A DNA stretch of 64,000 nucleotides from Butyricicoccus sp. Marseille-Q5471 (GTDB taxonomy: Bacteria; Bacillota; Clostridia; Oscillospirales; Butyricicoccaceae). Made by a program: the position numbers and the translations under genes. The notes beneath the pieces were generated by a model. The model made no database searches. It had not been told where the DNA came from and worked only from the letters and a program-made list of their open reading frames with translations. This document shows positions 27,110-36,498 of the stretch, piece by piece. Numbering within the stretch: position 1 is the stretch's first letter; each line of letters starts with the position of its first letter. The DNA lies in the NCBI RefSeq assembly GCF_951230135.1, contig NZ_CATNVC010000002.1:62001-126000 (forward strand), read 5' to 3'.

Positions 27110-28140
27110 ATCTGTGTCACCGCCTTTTTCTCTGCTTTGCCGGCAAACATCTTTTTAAACTGCTCTGACTGCAATAAGCAAATCAGAATCACCACAATCG
27201 CCTTGCATACCGGAAGCTGTTCCGAGGAAACACCAAGCGCATACAGCGTAGTCGTCAGCGTTTGGATGGTGATTGCGCCAATAATCGAGCCGCCAATGTA
27301 GAATTTTCCGCCCGTCAGCAGCGTACCGCCTAGCGCCACTGCCAAAATCGCGTCCAGCTCCATGTTCAGACCGGCGTTATTCGGGTCTGCTGCCGCAATC
27401 ATCGAAGATTCCATCAGACCCGCAATCCCCGCGCACATGCCCGAGAACACATACACCATGAAGATAATTGAAGTTACCTTCAGTCCGGTGCGGTGCGAAG
27501 CCTCCGCATTGATGCCGACAGCCTGTACAAACATACCGACCGAAGTCTTTTTCTGGATCAAAACAACCAGTACTACCATGGCTGCCGCGATAAAAATCGT
27601 CGTCGGAAGCGGACTGCCGGGAATGGTGTTGCCGATATAAGTAAATGGTTTGTAGTAAACCGTGATATTCTGCCCCTTGGTAATCAGCATTGCTATGCCA
27701 CGACCCGCCGTCATCAGAATCAGAGTCGCTACCATGGGCTGTATCTTCAGTTTGGAAACCAGAAACCCATTCCACACGCCGCATATCCCGCACACAATCA
27801 CTGCAATCACGCAAGCAAGCAGCAGTGGCATCTGTGTTGTACCATCTCCCGCACCGCCAATCAACGAGCAACACACTGCACCCGAAATCGCGATAACCGA
27901 GCCCTGCGAAATATCAATACCGCCCGTTGCAATGACGAAAGTCATGCCCATGGAGAGAATGACCAAAATGGAGGCACGGTTCAAAATATCAATGATGCGG
28001 CCAAACAACTGTCCATTTTGTATTTGGATAGAAAAGAAACCCGGTGTGGCAAACGCATTGAAAATCAACAGCAGCACCAGTGCAAACACCGGCAGAAACA
28101 GGTGATGCGAAGTCATTTTCTTAATTTGGTTCATTGTCAC
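27106..28140 (-). CDS. ytfT: ABC sugar transporter permease (YtfT-like)
   Basis: A 344-residue RbsC-like permease with VIATGGIDISQGSVIAISGA and the C-terminal loop AVALGGTLLTGGKFYIGGSI. Two different permeases in tandem (this and the 26114 gene) is the arrangement of YtfT-YjfF, not of single-permease ribose or xylose systems. Overlaps both neighbours by four bases, so translation is coupled. Confidence 0.88.
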   Translation of the reverse strand: MTMNQIKKMTSHHLFLPVFALVLLLIFNAFATPGFFSIQIQNGQLFGRIIDILNRASILVILSMGMTFVIATGGIDISQGSVIAISGAVCCSLIGGAGDGTTQMPLLLACVIAVIVCGICGVWNGFLVSKLKIQPMVATLILMTAGRGIAMLITKGQNITVYYKPFTYIGNTIPGSPLPTTIFIAAAMVVLVVLIQKKTSVGMFVQAVGINAEASHRTGLKVTSIIFMVYVFSGMCAGIAGLMESSMIAAADPNNAGLNMELDAILAVALGGTLLTGGKFYIGGSIIGAITIQTLTTTLYALGVSSEQLPVCKAIVVILICLLQSEQFKKMFAGKAEKKAVTQI

Positions 28141-29639
28141 ACACCTCCTGCAATGGCCGCCATGACACGGTCAGGATAGATCTCGTCACCGGAAAGCTCC
28201 GTAACTTTTTTCCGATCGCGCAACACCGCTAACCGCGTACAGGTACGCGTCATCTCATCGATTTCGCTCGATATGAAAATGATGGCCATTTGTTTTTCTC
28301 GCGCCAAACGGATGACCATTTTTTGAATTTCTGTTTTCGTGCCAATATCAATGCCGCGTGTCGGTTCATCGAGAATGAGCAGGTTGGGTTCGGTCACGAG
28401 CCATCTGGCGATGATTGCCTTTTGCTGGTTGCCGCCTGATAGATTCTTAATCAGCTGTTCCGGAGAAGATACCTTGATTTGCAGCAATTTTATGTACTCC
28501 TCCGCGATACGCTCCTGTTCCTTCATCGGAATATGGCTCCACATACCGTTTTTAGCCTGCAAACCGATAATGATGTTCTCCCGTACCGTCAGGTCACCAA
28601 TGATGCCCTGCACCTTTCGGTCCTCCGGACAAAATGCGATTTTATGGTGCATTGCGTCTAGCGGTGTGGCAAAACGGATCTCACTGCCGCCTAATTTCAG
28701 CGTGCCCTTTTCCGGCTTGGCCACGCCGAACAGCAGCTCCGCAGTTTCTGTACGCCCTGATCCCAGCAGTCCTGCGAAGCCAATGACTTCGCCCTTATGA
28801 ACCGTTAAATCGAAATCCTTGATGCGTCCAAACGCAGTCAGTCCTTTCGCCTCAATCAGCACCTCGCCGCGTTCTGCGGCATCGTTTTTACCCATGCTCT
28901 GGATATCGCCTAACTCCTTGCCGATCATTTTTGAAATGAGTTCCACACGCGGCAGCTTTTCAATTTCGTACGCACCAACCAATTCGCCGTTTCGCAGCAC
29001 GGTCACGCGATCGCACAGTTCATAAATCTGGTCTAAGAAATGTGAAACAAAGACAACCCCTAACCCCTGCTTTTTCAATCCACGCACCACATCAAACAGT
29101 CGGCTTGTTTCGTTCTCGTCCAACGAAGAGGTCGGCTCATCTAAAATCAGCACCTTTGCATCGACATCTACCGCACGGGCGATTGCAATCATCTGCTGTA
29201 CTGCAACCGAGTAATTATCAAGCGTTTTCGTAACGTCAATTTCAAGATTTAATTGTTTCAGCAGCTCCGCTGCTCGTCTGTTAATTGTTTTCCAGTCAAT
29301 ACGTCCGGCTTTCCGCGGCTCGCGGCCGATAAAAATGTTTTCTGCCACTGTAAGATTCGGGCAAAGGTTCACTTCCTGATACACTGTGGAAATATTGCAC
29401 TTTTGCGCCTCCAGCGGACTGGACGGCGAGATGGATTTCCCATCCATTAAAATCTCTCCGCCATCTTTGGGATATACGCCGGTCAGAACTTTAATCAGCG
29501 TGGATTTCCCCGCCCCGTTTTCACCCATTAGCGCATGCACTTCGCCCGCGCGCAATGTAAAGTCCACGTTTTCCAGCGCACGCACACCGGGAAAGTACTT
29601 TGAAATCCCTCGCATGGTTAGCAAAACTTGTCCTGTCAT
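28137..29639 (-). CDS. ytfR: ABC sugar transporter ATPase, duplicated (YtfR-like)
   Basis: A 500-residue protein with two ABC domains. The first has Walker A GENGAGKSTLIKVL and Walker B VLILDEPTSSLDE. The second has a degenerate Walker A (GLLGSGRTETAELL) but a full signature LSGGNQQKAIIARWL and Walker B LLILDEPTRGID, as in RbsA/AraG/YtfR. It powers sugar import at the membrane. The start codon follows the intra-operon hairpin. Confidence 0.92.
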   Translation of the reverse strand: MTGQVLLTMRGISKYFPGVRALENVDFTLRAGEVHALMGENGAGKSTLIKVLTGVYPKDGGEILMDGKSISPSSPLEAQKCNISTVYQEVNLCPNLTVAENIFIGREPRKAGRIDWKTINRRAAELLKQLNLEIDVTKTLDNYSVAVQQMIAIARAVDVDAKVLILDEPTSSLDENETSRLFDVVRGLKKQGLGVVFVSHFLDQIYELCDRVTVLRNGELVGAYEIEKLPRVELISKMIGKELGDIQSMGKNDAAERGEVLIEAKGLTAFGRIKDFDLTVHKGEVIGFAGLLGSGRTETAELLFGVAKPEKGTLKLGGSEIRFATPLDAMHHKIAFCPEDRKVQGIIGDLTVRENIIIGLQAKNGMWSHIPMKEQERIAEEYIKLLQIKVSSPEQLIKNLSGGNQQKAIIARWLVTEPNLLILDEPTRGIDIGTKTEIQKMVIRLAREKQMAIIFISSEIDEMTRTCTRLAVLRDRKKVTELSGDEIYPDRVMAAIAGGV

Positions 29640-29678
29640 CGATTTTCACGCCCTTTTCCTATGATTTTGCAAAAGAAA

Positions 29679-29733
29679 ACCACTTCCGACAGCGGGATGG
29701 GCGATGCTCGCCCGATTCCCGCTGCGGGGTGGT
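29679..29733 (-). terminator. Terminator-like hairpin between ytfQ and ytfR
   Basis: Nested arms ACCAC/GTGGT, CAGCGGGA/TCCCGCTG and GGGCGA/TCGCCC form a long stem. On the minus strand TTTTCTTTT follows directly (29679-29671). It should reduce transcription into ytfR and favour the binding protein. Confidence 0.8.
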
Positions 29734-29750
29734 AAAAGTCATTTCGCCGA

Positions 29751-30788
29751 TTAATAGGTACGGTTCGGCAGCTCCTGCGCCGCAGTATCCGCCGGGAAGA
29801 TACCTTCTTCCACCTCAATGGTTTCCGGCACGCTCTCTCCGTTTGCAATCTTCATAGCGGTATCCATCAGCAGTTCACCGAAGTTTGGCGTGTGCTCAAC
29901 CGCACAGTTCATCTTACCTTCAATCATCGCATTGAACGCACCCTTGGCAGCGTCAATAGAAACAATGACGATATCCTCGCCCGGTTTCAGACCGGCCGCC
30001 TCGATTGCCTGAATCGCGCCGAGTGCCATATCATCATTTGCAGCGAATAGGATATCAATCTTATCCCCGTCGGATTTGAGGAAAGATTCCATGACTTCTT
30101 TGCCCTTTGCGCGGGTATATTCGCCGGTCTGCGAGCACAGAACCGTGTATTTGCTTCCATCCTCAGCAGATGCAATCGCATCATTGAAACCCTTGAGTCG
30201 GTCCGCTGCAACAGAGGAACCGACCGTACCCTCCAAAATGGCAATCTGGAACTGCTCGCTGCCGCCACGCGGCGTCTTATTCTGTTTTTTCATGTATTCA
30301 TCGATCCAATTGAAGGCATTTTGACCTTCTTTCAGTGCGTCGGCAAAAATATGGGTGACATACAGCGAGGGATCAGCCGTGACGCCGCGATCGACCAGTA
30401 CAACCGGAATTTCCGCGTCCTTTGCCTCTTGCAGCACGGTATCCCAGCCAGTCTGTACAATCGGGCAGAACGCAATGACATCCACGTCCGACGCAATAAA
30501 CGAGCGAATCGCCTTAATCTGATTTTCCTGTTTCTGCTGTGCATCGGAAAACTGAAGCGTTACTCCCGCCGCTTCGGCAGCCGCTTTGATATTCTCCGTG
30601 TTAGCGGTACGCCACTCACTTTCAGAGCCAACCTGTGCAAAACCTACCGTAATGTCCGAAGCCTGCTTCTGCGCGCCCTCGGCTCCAGTGTCTGCGTTTG
30701 TGTCCGCACCACCGCCACCGCAGGCCGTAAGGGAAAATGCCATCGCACCCGTTAGAAGCGCCGCCAAAACTCTGTTCTTTCTCATCAT
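29751..30788 (-). CDS. ytfQ: Sugar-binding lipoprotein (YtfQ-like, galactofuranose type)
   Basis: I start this 345-residue protein at the ATG after GAGGAGGAG; an earlier in-frame start overlaps that site. A lipoprotein signal ends in FSLTACGGG. The mature protein follows YtfQ closely: VGFAQVGSESEWRTANTENI, QQKQENQIKAIRSFIAS, EGTVGSSVAADRLKGF, then TRAKGKEVMESFLK. In E. coli YtfQ binds galactofuranose. Residue-level specificity is not proven here. First gene of the operon and downstream of the second YesMN pair, which probably controls it. Confidence 0.9.
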   Translation of the reverse strand: MMRKNRVLAALLTGAMAFSLTACGGGGADTNADTGAEGAQKQASDITVGFAQVGSESEWRTANTENIKAAAEAAGVTLQFSDAQQKQENQIKAIRSFIASDVDVIAFCPIVQTGWDTVLQEAKDAEIPVVLVDRGVTADPSLYVTHIFADALKEGQNAFNWIDEYMKKQNKTPRGGSEQFQIAILEGTVGSSVAADRLKGFNDAIASAEDGSKYTVLCSQTGEYTRAKGKEVMESFLKSDGDKIDILFAANDDMALGAIQAIEAAGLKPGEDIVIVSIDAAKGAFNAMIEGKMNCAVEHTPNFGELLMDTAMKIANGESVPETIEVEEGIFPADTAAQELPNRTY

Positions 30789-30841
30789 GATTCTCCTCCT
30801 CTTTTTTGCGGTCATGAACCATTACCGCATCCAGTGTTTTT

Positions 30842-30870
30842 ATTATAGTAAGAAACCCTATCTTGCGAAA
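30842..30870 (-). promoter_or_regulatory. Probable promoter of the ytfQ operon
   Basis: On the minus strand a perfect TATAAT (30847-30842) lies 17 bases after a poor -35 (TTTCGC, 30870-30865), about 55 bases before the start. The weak -35 fits a promoter that needs an activator such as the neighbouring YesN. Confidence 0.6.
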
Positions 30871-30906
30871 TTGACAATGCACTGTATTTTTTCAGGTTTT
30901 TACATC

Positions 30907-30936
30907 AAAAGTTCCGCCGAATTGGCGGAACTTTTG
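30907..30936 (-). terminator. Terminator of the second YesN/YesM operon
   Basis: AAAAGTTCCGCC and GGCGGAACTTTT form a 12-bp stem just past the kinase stop, with U-rich sequence at its 3' side. Confidence 0.8.
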
Positions 30937-30941
30937 ATATT

Positions 30942-32405
30942 TTACGGCAAAACCCTGTTTTCTTCCGGTTTGGCAGGAATACGCAGTATAACACGAGTCC
31001 CTCTCCCCTGCGCCGATTCAATTTCGATACCGTATTCCGGGCCATAGGCAAGCTGTACCCGTTTTTGTACATTAGATAAACCAAAGCCACCGCCAATCGG
31101 ATTTTTATCTGCAATCGCCCGCCTTAGACGCAGTAGTGCTGTCTCATCCATCCCGCAACCGTCATCGGACACCACCACCTCGATGGTCTCTCCGTTTCGC
31201 CGTATTTCCACCCAGATTGTTCCGCCGCCTCTTTGGCGCTCTATTCCGTGGTACAACGCGTTTTCAACCAAGGGCTGCAGTGTCAACTTTTGAATTTCAT
31301 TATCCAGCACCGCTTCATCCACACACACTCGATAAGTCATGATATCCATATACCGCACCTGCTGAATATACAGATAGCTTTGAATGCAATCCAGCTCTTC
31401 CCGTATGGTAACAACCGCACGCCCTTGGCTGAGCGCCACGCGGTAAAAGCGTGACAGCGACTGTACAACGCCCACTACCTTCTCCTTATCGCTTGATTCT
31501 ACAAGCCACACAATAATTTCGAGTGTATTGTATAGAAAGTGTGGATTAATCTGTTCCTGCATCAGCCGCAGCTCCAGTTGTTCCCGCGTCCGCGTATCCT
31601 CCTGAAGCTTTGTCATCAATCGCTGCAGTTTTTCGACCATGCGGTTAAAGCTCTCATTGAGCACCGTAATTTCGTTTTTATCTGCACTTTCCACGCGAAC
31701 GCCAAAGTCGCCCTCTGACAAACGCTTGGTATTCTCGACCAACTGCTCAATCGGCCCGCTGATACTTTGGTCGATCATAATCTGTATCAATGCCATGGTC
31801 AGCAAAATCAGCACCGCTGTTCCCGCGTCACCAATCAGAATCTGCCGGGCGCGCTGCTGTATCTGCTGATCCAATTCATCCATATAGGTTAATTCCAAAT
31901 AGATATACTCGTTCATCTGCTCGCCAATCAAACTTGATACATCGCGAATCTGCTCAAGCGTTGCATTCTGCTCAACTAACGACACCCCCATCATTGATTG
32001 CCGGCGCAGCTGGCTACAGTATTTTTCAAGAGTGCCCAGCGTCCGCGCTGCAATGCGCAGCTGTTTCCGGTTTTTTTCTATAGTAGATCCCTGCTCCAGT
32101 TGACTCAAGCTGTCGCTCACTTCCGTCACATAGTCAAACAACATGGTTGTCTGCAAAGTTTCGCGCCCTGCGACCACATAATATGCTTCCGTGCCGATCA
32201 GTTCCCGTGCAATCGGCACAAGACTGTTTGCCGTGGCAATACGCGATGCTATCACATGGTATTCCCTCAGAAAGCTCTGCGTTGAAAAGACAGTTGTCAG
32301 GTTGATAGCTGCCATACCGATTACCATAACAAGAAACCCAAACAGCATTTTATATCGAATACTGCGCTGACGTATTCGGTCGGACAAGCGGTGTATCAGG
32401 TTCAT
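30942..32405 (-). CDS. YesM-type sensor histidine kinase
   Basis: A 487-residue paralogue of the kinase at 6884 with the same layout: helix near residues 20-42, an extracytoplasmic helical domain, a helix near 195-212, HAMP, and the phospho-acceptor His289 in QEQINPHFLYNTLEI. The N box LVENALYHGIERQRGGG and G boxes DDGCGMD and GGGFGLSNVQKR are intact. Its start overlaps the regulator stop by four bases (ATGA). It probably senses the ligand of the adjacent YtfQ-type binding protein. Confidence 0.92.
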   Translation of the reverse strand: MNLIHRLSDRIRQRSIRYKMLFGFLVMVIGMAAINLTTVFSTQSFLREYHVIASRIATANSLVPIARELIGTEAYYVVAGRETLQTTMLFDYVTEVSDSLSQLEQGSTIEKNRKQLRIAARTLGTLEKYCSQLRRQSMMGVSLVEQNATLEQIRDVSSLIGEQMNEYIYLELTYMDELDQQIQQRARQILIGDAGTAVLILLTMALIQIMIDQSISGPIEQLVENTKRLSEGDFGVRVESADKNEITVLNESFNRMVEKLQRLMTKLQEDTRTREQLELRLMQEQINPHFLYNTLEIIVWLVESSDKEKVVGVVQSLSRFYRVALSQGRAVVTIREELDCIQSYLYIQQVRYMDIMTYRVCVDEAVLDNEIQKLTLQPLVENALYHGIERQRGGGTIWVEIRRNGETIEVVVSDDGCGMDETALLRLRRAIADKNPIGGGFGLSNVQKRVQLAYGPEYGIEIESAQGRGTRVILRIPAKPEENRVLP

Positions 32406-33913
32406 TTTTCACACTCCCGCCGATATTGTCCTGGCGACATGCCAGTTACCTTCTTGAACAACATACTGAAATAATTCATGTTGAGATAGCCGACATGTTC
32501 CCCGACCTCCGAAGCGCGGAGATTCGTGGTGCAGAGCAGCCGCTTGGCCTGACGAATTCGAATATCGGTTAAATACTCACTGAAACCGACGCCGGTCTTC
32601 TCCTTAAACACAGTGCTAAAGTGGTTTGGGCTGAGATGCACTGCGTCTGCCACCGTGGTGAGCGAAAGCGCTGCATCCATAAAATGTTGCTCAATGTACT
32701 GACGCGCCTGCTCTACGGCCGGGGTGTAGCGGCTCATACCCGTGTGGCTGCGTGCCGCCATCGCCTGCCTGCACAGATTGCATCCAAACGAAATAAAATC
32801 GTCTGCAGAAGAATCTGCCGCGATTCGCTTTTCCAAGATATCGTTTTCCGTCAACACTGCCGGAACCTCCATATGTATCTCACCCGCGAACTGCCTGATT
32901 ACAAAAAACAGCTCCGTATAAAGATAGCACCGATAAATAAACGAAGCAAATGCACCTTCGATTGCCGGACGATAATTTTCCCAAAACGCTTCTACTGAGG
33001 ATGCCTTACCCGTTCGGAGAAAATCAAGCAGAGCGTCATTTTCAAACGGCGCCGACTCAGACAGCCCCGCGGTCTTGCATTCGCTGTGTTGTCGTCCACA
33101 CCGTAGATTTGCCGTTTGATAGGATTCCGCAATATCACTGAGGCGATGCACGATCGCCCCCTGCGTCCATTGCAGCTGCAGGGATTGCCGTGCAGCTGCG
33201 TCTTGCACCCGTTTCTTCAGCCGCTCTTGCTTTTGCTCCAGAGCAGCGTCATCCTCCGCCTGCAGCAGATATACGATTTTCGTTCCGTCAAAGCCCGATG
33301 CCAACGCATCCGGCGTGTCATACAGAATACGCCGTGTGGCTTCATTCCCAGGCTCGGCTGACGGAGTCAGTCCGGCCATGGTCACACAGTAAGCTGATGC
33401 GGCCAGCGTAATGGAAAGCTGCTCAGCACGGCTCAGAATCTGCCGTGTTCCGGACAAAAAGCCGCTGTATAGGCTGCTGAAGAAAACTTCCCTCTGCACC
33501 TGCGCCTGACCGCTCCGTTCCTGCCGTTCCTCGCGTGCATCTTCGATGGACCCGCGCACCTTATCTACAGCGCATATAATATCTGTGGACGAAATTGGCT
33601 TAAGCAAATAGTCACTGATGCCCAGCGAAATCGCTTGGCGGGCATAATCAAACTCATTATATCCACTCAGGATAATAATTTTAGTATCCGGCAGCTTATT
33701 TCGCACAATCTGCGCCAGCTCCAACCCATCCATAAATGGCATTTTGATATCGGTCAGTAGAATATCCGGCTTTTTCGCTAATATCTGCGGCAGCGCAATC
33801 TCACCATCCGATGCGTCGCCTAAAAACTCAATCCCATTTTCTTTCCATTGTACGTTCTTCTTGATGCTTTCTCGAGGAATCCGCTCATCCTCAACCAAAA
33901 ACACAGAAATCAT
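32402..33913 (-). CDS. YesN-type response regulator (receiver plus AraC HTH)
   Basis: A 503-residue regulator starting at the ATG after GGGGAGAA; a longer upstream frame has no binding site. The receiver domain has VEDE, phospho-acceptor Asp55 (LLTDIKMPFMDG) and LLKPISS. The C-terminal AraC domain ends FKKVTGMSPGQYRRECEK, the intact counterpart of the ending that is frameshifted in the regulator at 5367. Likely activates ytfQ-ytfR-ytfT-yjfF. Confidence 0.92.
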   Translation of the reverse strand: MISVFLVEDERIPRESIKKNVQWKENGIEFLGDASDGEIALPQILAKKPDILLTDIKMPFMDGLELAQIVRNKLPDTKIIILSGYNEFDYARQAISLGISDYLLKPISSTDIICAVDKVRGSIEDAREERQERSGQAQVQREVFFSSLYSGFLSGTRQILSRAEQLSITLAASAYCVTMAGLTPSAEPGNEATRRILYDTPDALASGFDGTKIVYLLQAEDDAALEQKQERLKKRVQDAAARQSLQLQWTQGAIVHRLSDIAESYQTANLRCGRQHSECKTAGLSESAPFENDALLDFLRTGKASSVEAFWENYRPAIEGAFASFIYRCYLYTELFFVIRQFAGEIHMEVPAVLTENDILEKRIAADSSADDFISFGCNLCRQAMAARSHTGMSRYTPAVEQARQYIEQHFMDAALSLTTVADAVHLSPNHFSTVFKEKTGVGFSEYLTDIRIRQAKRLLCTTNLRASEVGEHVGYLNMNYFSMLFKKVTGMSPGQYRRECEK

Positions 33914-33985
33914 TTCTCCCCGCCCCCATACACACGATTGCCGCACAGCAATCTCAATCCGCTGTTTCGCATTGGTAATGTTTTC

Positions 33986-34013
33986 AGTATAGCACGAATA
34001 AATTTGCAATTCC
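33986..34013 (-). promoter_or_regulatory. Possible promoter of the second YesN/YesM operon
   Basis: On the minus strand TATACT (33991-33986) is a good -10 box about 73 bases before the start. The matching -35 (TGGAAT at 17 bases) is weak. Confidence 0.45.
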
Positions 34014-34171
34014 ACATTGTATTCCGCACTACAACGCACCGTTTAAGTCTTGCGCGGTCACACTTCTTCGTTGTTATAAAAGCATTAACCCTCTAGTGCT
34101 GTATTTTTCTCGTGGACGGTGTGTCATACGGTACAAGCGCGATTCTTACTTGTTTTCCATCATGCGCTATG

Positions 34172-34216
34172 AATCAAAAGAATCGCCTTACAACAAGCAT
34201 CTCGTTGCAAGGCGAT
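34172..34216 (-). terminator. Terminator of the PTS operon
   Basis: On the minus strand GATCGCCTTGCAAC pairs with GTTGTAAGGCGATT and is followed by CTTTTG. It lies just past the last gene of the operon. Confidence 0.75.
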
Positions 34217-34228
34217 CCTTCAGCTTTT

Positions 34229-34639
34229 TTACTGACCGCATAGGGTCAGCGCCAACAGTACAACCGCAGATACCGACAATACTGTGCCAATTATGCGCGT
34301 CAATCTGGTCACACCGCTGATGCTCATTGAATGAAATGATTCAAACGAGGACACCGGGTACGGCATCAGCAGAAACGCCAGTCCTGCCACAAGCTGCCCA
34401 ATATATGCGCCAAGCATATGCAGCGAATCGGTCCCTCCGAAAAATGCGCTGATAACAAAGCCTGTTCCACCCACAAAAATCAACAGGTACATCGCGGTTT
34501 TAAACCGCTTGTCGTTTTTCACATATTGCTCGGTTCGGGTGCGGCATTGCTCGCTGCAGACTTCGAACGAACGTGTATGGACTTTGGCCTGAACCGGCTT
34601 CTCCGGCAGATCTCTGCCGCAGTAAACGCATTTTTCCAT
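34229..34639 (-). CDS. Small membrane protein with N-terminal zinc ribbon
   Basis: A 136-residue protein of unknown function. I choose the second of two tandem ATGs because it is spaced six bases from AGGAG. The N-terminus has CVYCGRDLP and then CSEQC (about residues 4-33), a four-cysteine zinc-ribbon or treble-clef pattern. Three hydrophobic helices follow (about 50-73, 80-102, 113-135). It ends the PTS operon, ten bases after the aldolase gene. Its link to sugar use is only positional; it may be a regulator or an assembly factor, or a passenger. Confidence 0.7.
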   Translation of the reverse strand: MEKCVYCGRDLPEKPVQAKVHTRSFEVCSEQCRTRTEQYVKNDKRFKTAMYLLIFVGGTGFVISAFFGGTDSLHMLGAYIGQLVAGLAFLLMPYPVSSFESFHSMSISGVTRLTRIIGTVLSVSAVVLLALTLCGQ

Positions 34640-34649
34640 CATACTCTCC

Positions 34650-35291
34650 TTACTTTTGCCGATAATGCTGAAAGGACTCCAGCACAACTTCAATTTCATG
34701 CTCTGCGAGCAGCTTTGGCGTTCCCGCAACGCGGGTGCGGTAGTACAACTCGGCGCAAAATTCAATTTGCTCCGCTACATCCATAGTATAGCTGATGTTA
34801 CCCCCACAGGCAAGCAGGCCGTGGTTGCCCAGCAGGCAGGCGTAGTTCTCACCCATAGTGTCATACACGCACTGCGCCAACTCGTAGGTTCCGAACTGGA
34901 CATAGGGTGTGCAGGGCACCTCTCGACCTGAATAGGCAATCAGATAGTGTAGCGGTGGAATCGGCCAACCCAAACAGGCGAGTGTGGTGGCAAACCGCGA
35001 GTGCGTATGTACAACCGAGCGAATGCCCGGCCTTTTCTGATAGAAAATGCGATGCATATCCACCTCGCTCGAGGGTTTGCAATCCCCGTCCGCCTTTTCA
35101 CCGTCCGGCGTCATAACAACCACATCCGACGGGGCGGTTTTAAAATAATCTGTACCGCTTGGGCTGATGGCGAACAGATTCTCTTTTTCATTATAAACGC
35201 TTAAATTACCGAACGTGCCTACTGTCAGGCCGCGTTCCAGCATTTTTCTGCCATATTCGACAACCTGCTCCCGTTCCTGTTGCAGCAGCAT
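34650..35291 (-). CDS. Class II aldolase/adducin family protein (fuculose-phosphate aldolase-like)
   Basis: A 213-residue enzyme that cleaves or epimerises a sugar phosphate using zinc. Start chosen at the ATG behind GGAGGAG. Zinc ligands are in HTHSRFATTLA and GNHGLLACGG, and the catalytic Glu is present in KPSSEVDMH. GTFGNLSVYN and SPSGTDYF are the phosphate-binding loops. Family products are dihydroxyacetone phosphate plus an aldehyde such as lactaldehyde or glycolaldehyde. It sits in the galactitol-type PTS operon after the 2-hydroxyacid dehydrogenase. Confidence 0.88.
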   Translation of the reverse strand: MLLQQEREQVVEYGRKMLERGLTVGTFGNLSVYNEKENLFAISPSGTDYFKTAPSDVVVMTPDGEKADGDCKPSSEVDMHRIFYQKRPGIRSVVHTHSRFATTLACLGWPIPPLHYLIAYSGREVPCTPYVQFGTYELAQCVYDTMGENYACLLGNHGLLACGGNISYTMDVAEQIEFCAELYYRTRVAGTPKLLAEHEIEVVLESFQHYRQK

Positions 35292-35305
35292 AGGGGCTCC
35301 TCCTT

Positions 35306-36409
35306 TTATTCCGCTTCCAAAGTAATGTCTGCAGCATTCACCACGCGGTTGCACACACCCTGTTTCAAAAATCGATCCGCTTCGCGCAAAAGCATAAAGG
35401 GCGACTGCGGGATGGCATCCACCGTCGTCCCCGCAATATGCGGTGTGACCAGCACGTTGTCCATCCTAAGCAGCGGATCATCCGGTGCAAGCGGCTCCGC
35501 ATCGAATACATCCAGTGCCGCGCCCGCCAAATCTCCGCGCCGCAGCGCCGCCGTCAAAGCCGGCTGATCAACCAAGCCACCGCGCGCCGTATTAATGAAA
35601 TATGCCGTCTTTTTCATACGAGAAAAATAGTTTGCGCCAATGGTGTGCTCAGTCTCCGGCGTCAGTCGAAGGTGAAGCGATACAATATCCGAACGCTCAA
35701 ACAAAGTTTCGAGCGAATCCACCAGTTCAATATCACCCAGACCCGATTTTTCCAGCCGTTCCAGCGAGGTATAGGCATCAAACGCAATCATCGGCACGCC
35801 AAGCGCCTTGAGCCGCCGCGCCAGTGCGATGCCCACATTCCCAAGCCCCGCCAGACCGACCAAATGGCTGTTGAGCGTCATCAAAAACGGGGAGTTATAA
35901 AAACTCTTCGACCACTCGCCGCGCTCCTTCAGGTACGCACAGGACAGCGCAATATCACGCGTCAGGGACAACATCAGCCCCAACGCAAAATCAGCCACTG
36001 GCTCGGCATTCCGGATGACGTTGATAACCGGAATATTACGCGCACTCGCAGCCGCAAGGTCAATGTGTTCCACACCACCGCGACAGGTCAAAATCAGTTT
36101 GAGCCGCGGCGCCTTATCAATCAGCGAACGCGGCACGGGACAGAAGTGCGTCACCAGAACATCCGCCGCCGCAATGGCTTCGTCCAAGCCGTCCGCATAC
36201 GGCACAGCCTCCGGCCCGCCGCGCTCTACCCTGAGCTGCCGCACCGTAAATTCCTGTTTATCCGGTGAACCCCAAAAACACTTGAGGATTTCGCCGCAGC
36301 AGATTGCACTCTCGCGCAGCGCCTGCTCCATCGTTTCTGGCAGAACGAACGCATCGCCCACGACTACGATTCGCTGCGGCGTCTTTGTCATATTGTTCAT
36401 CATCTGCAT
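35306..36409 (-). CDS. D-isomer-specific 2-hydroxyacid dehydrogenase
   Basis: A 367-residue NAD-dependent dehydrogenase. The nucleotide motif GLAGLGNVGIALARRL lies near 165. The catalytic Arg is in NTARGGLVDQ, Glu in LDVFDAEPL, and His in TPHIAGTT. The N-terminal half is the substrate domain. It reduces a 2-keto acid such as hydroxypyruvate or glyoxylate, or oxidises the matching hydroxyacid. In a PTS operon with an aldolase it may act on a 2-keto sugar acid or clear a toxic aldehyde-derived acid. Confidence 0.88.
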   Translation of the reverse strand: MQMMNNMTKTPQRIVVVGDAFVLPETMEQALRESAICCGEILKCFWGSPDKQEFTVRQLRVERGGPEAVPYADGLDEAIAAADVLVTHFCPVPRSLIDKAPRLKLILTCRGGVEHIDLAAASARNIPVINVIRNAEPVADFALGLMLSLTRDIALSCAYLKERGEWSKSFYNSPFLMTLNSHLVGLAGLGNVGIALARRLKALGVPMIAFDAYTSLERLEKSGLGDIELVDSLETLFERSDIVSLHLRLTPETEHTIGANYFSRMKKTAYFINTARGGLVDQPALTAALRRGDLAGAALDVFDAEPLAPDDPLLRMDNVLVTPHIAGTTVDAIPQSPFMLLREADRFLKQGVCNRVVNAADITLEAE

Positions 36410-36498
36410 TTCCTCTTTTCAGCAGGATGAGCCGCTGCCGCATAGCGCAGCAGCGGCTCATCAAAGGATGTTTTGTCGTCAGCCGATTCTTCAGCGGA

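Noticed and set aside
27493-28179. A 228-residue plus-strand open frame opposite ytfT
   Set aside because: The composition (rich in His, Asn, Arg) is typical of the complement of a membrane protein gene; no domain is present.
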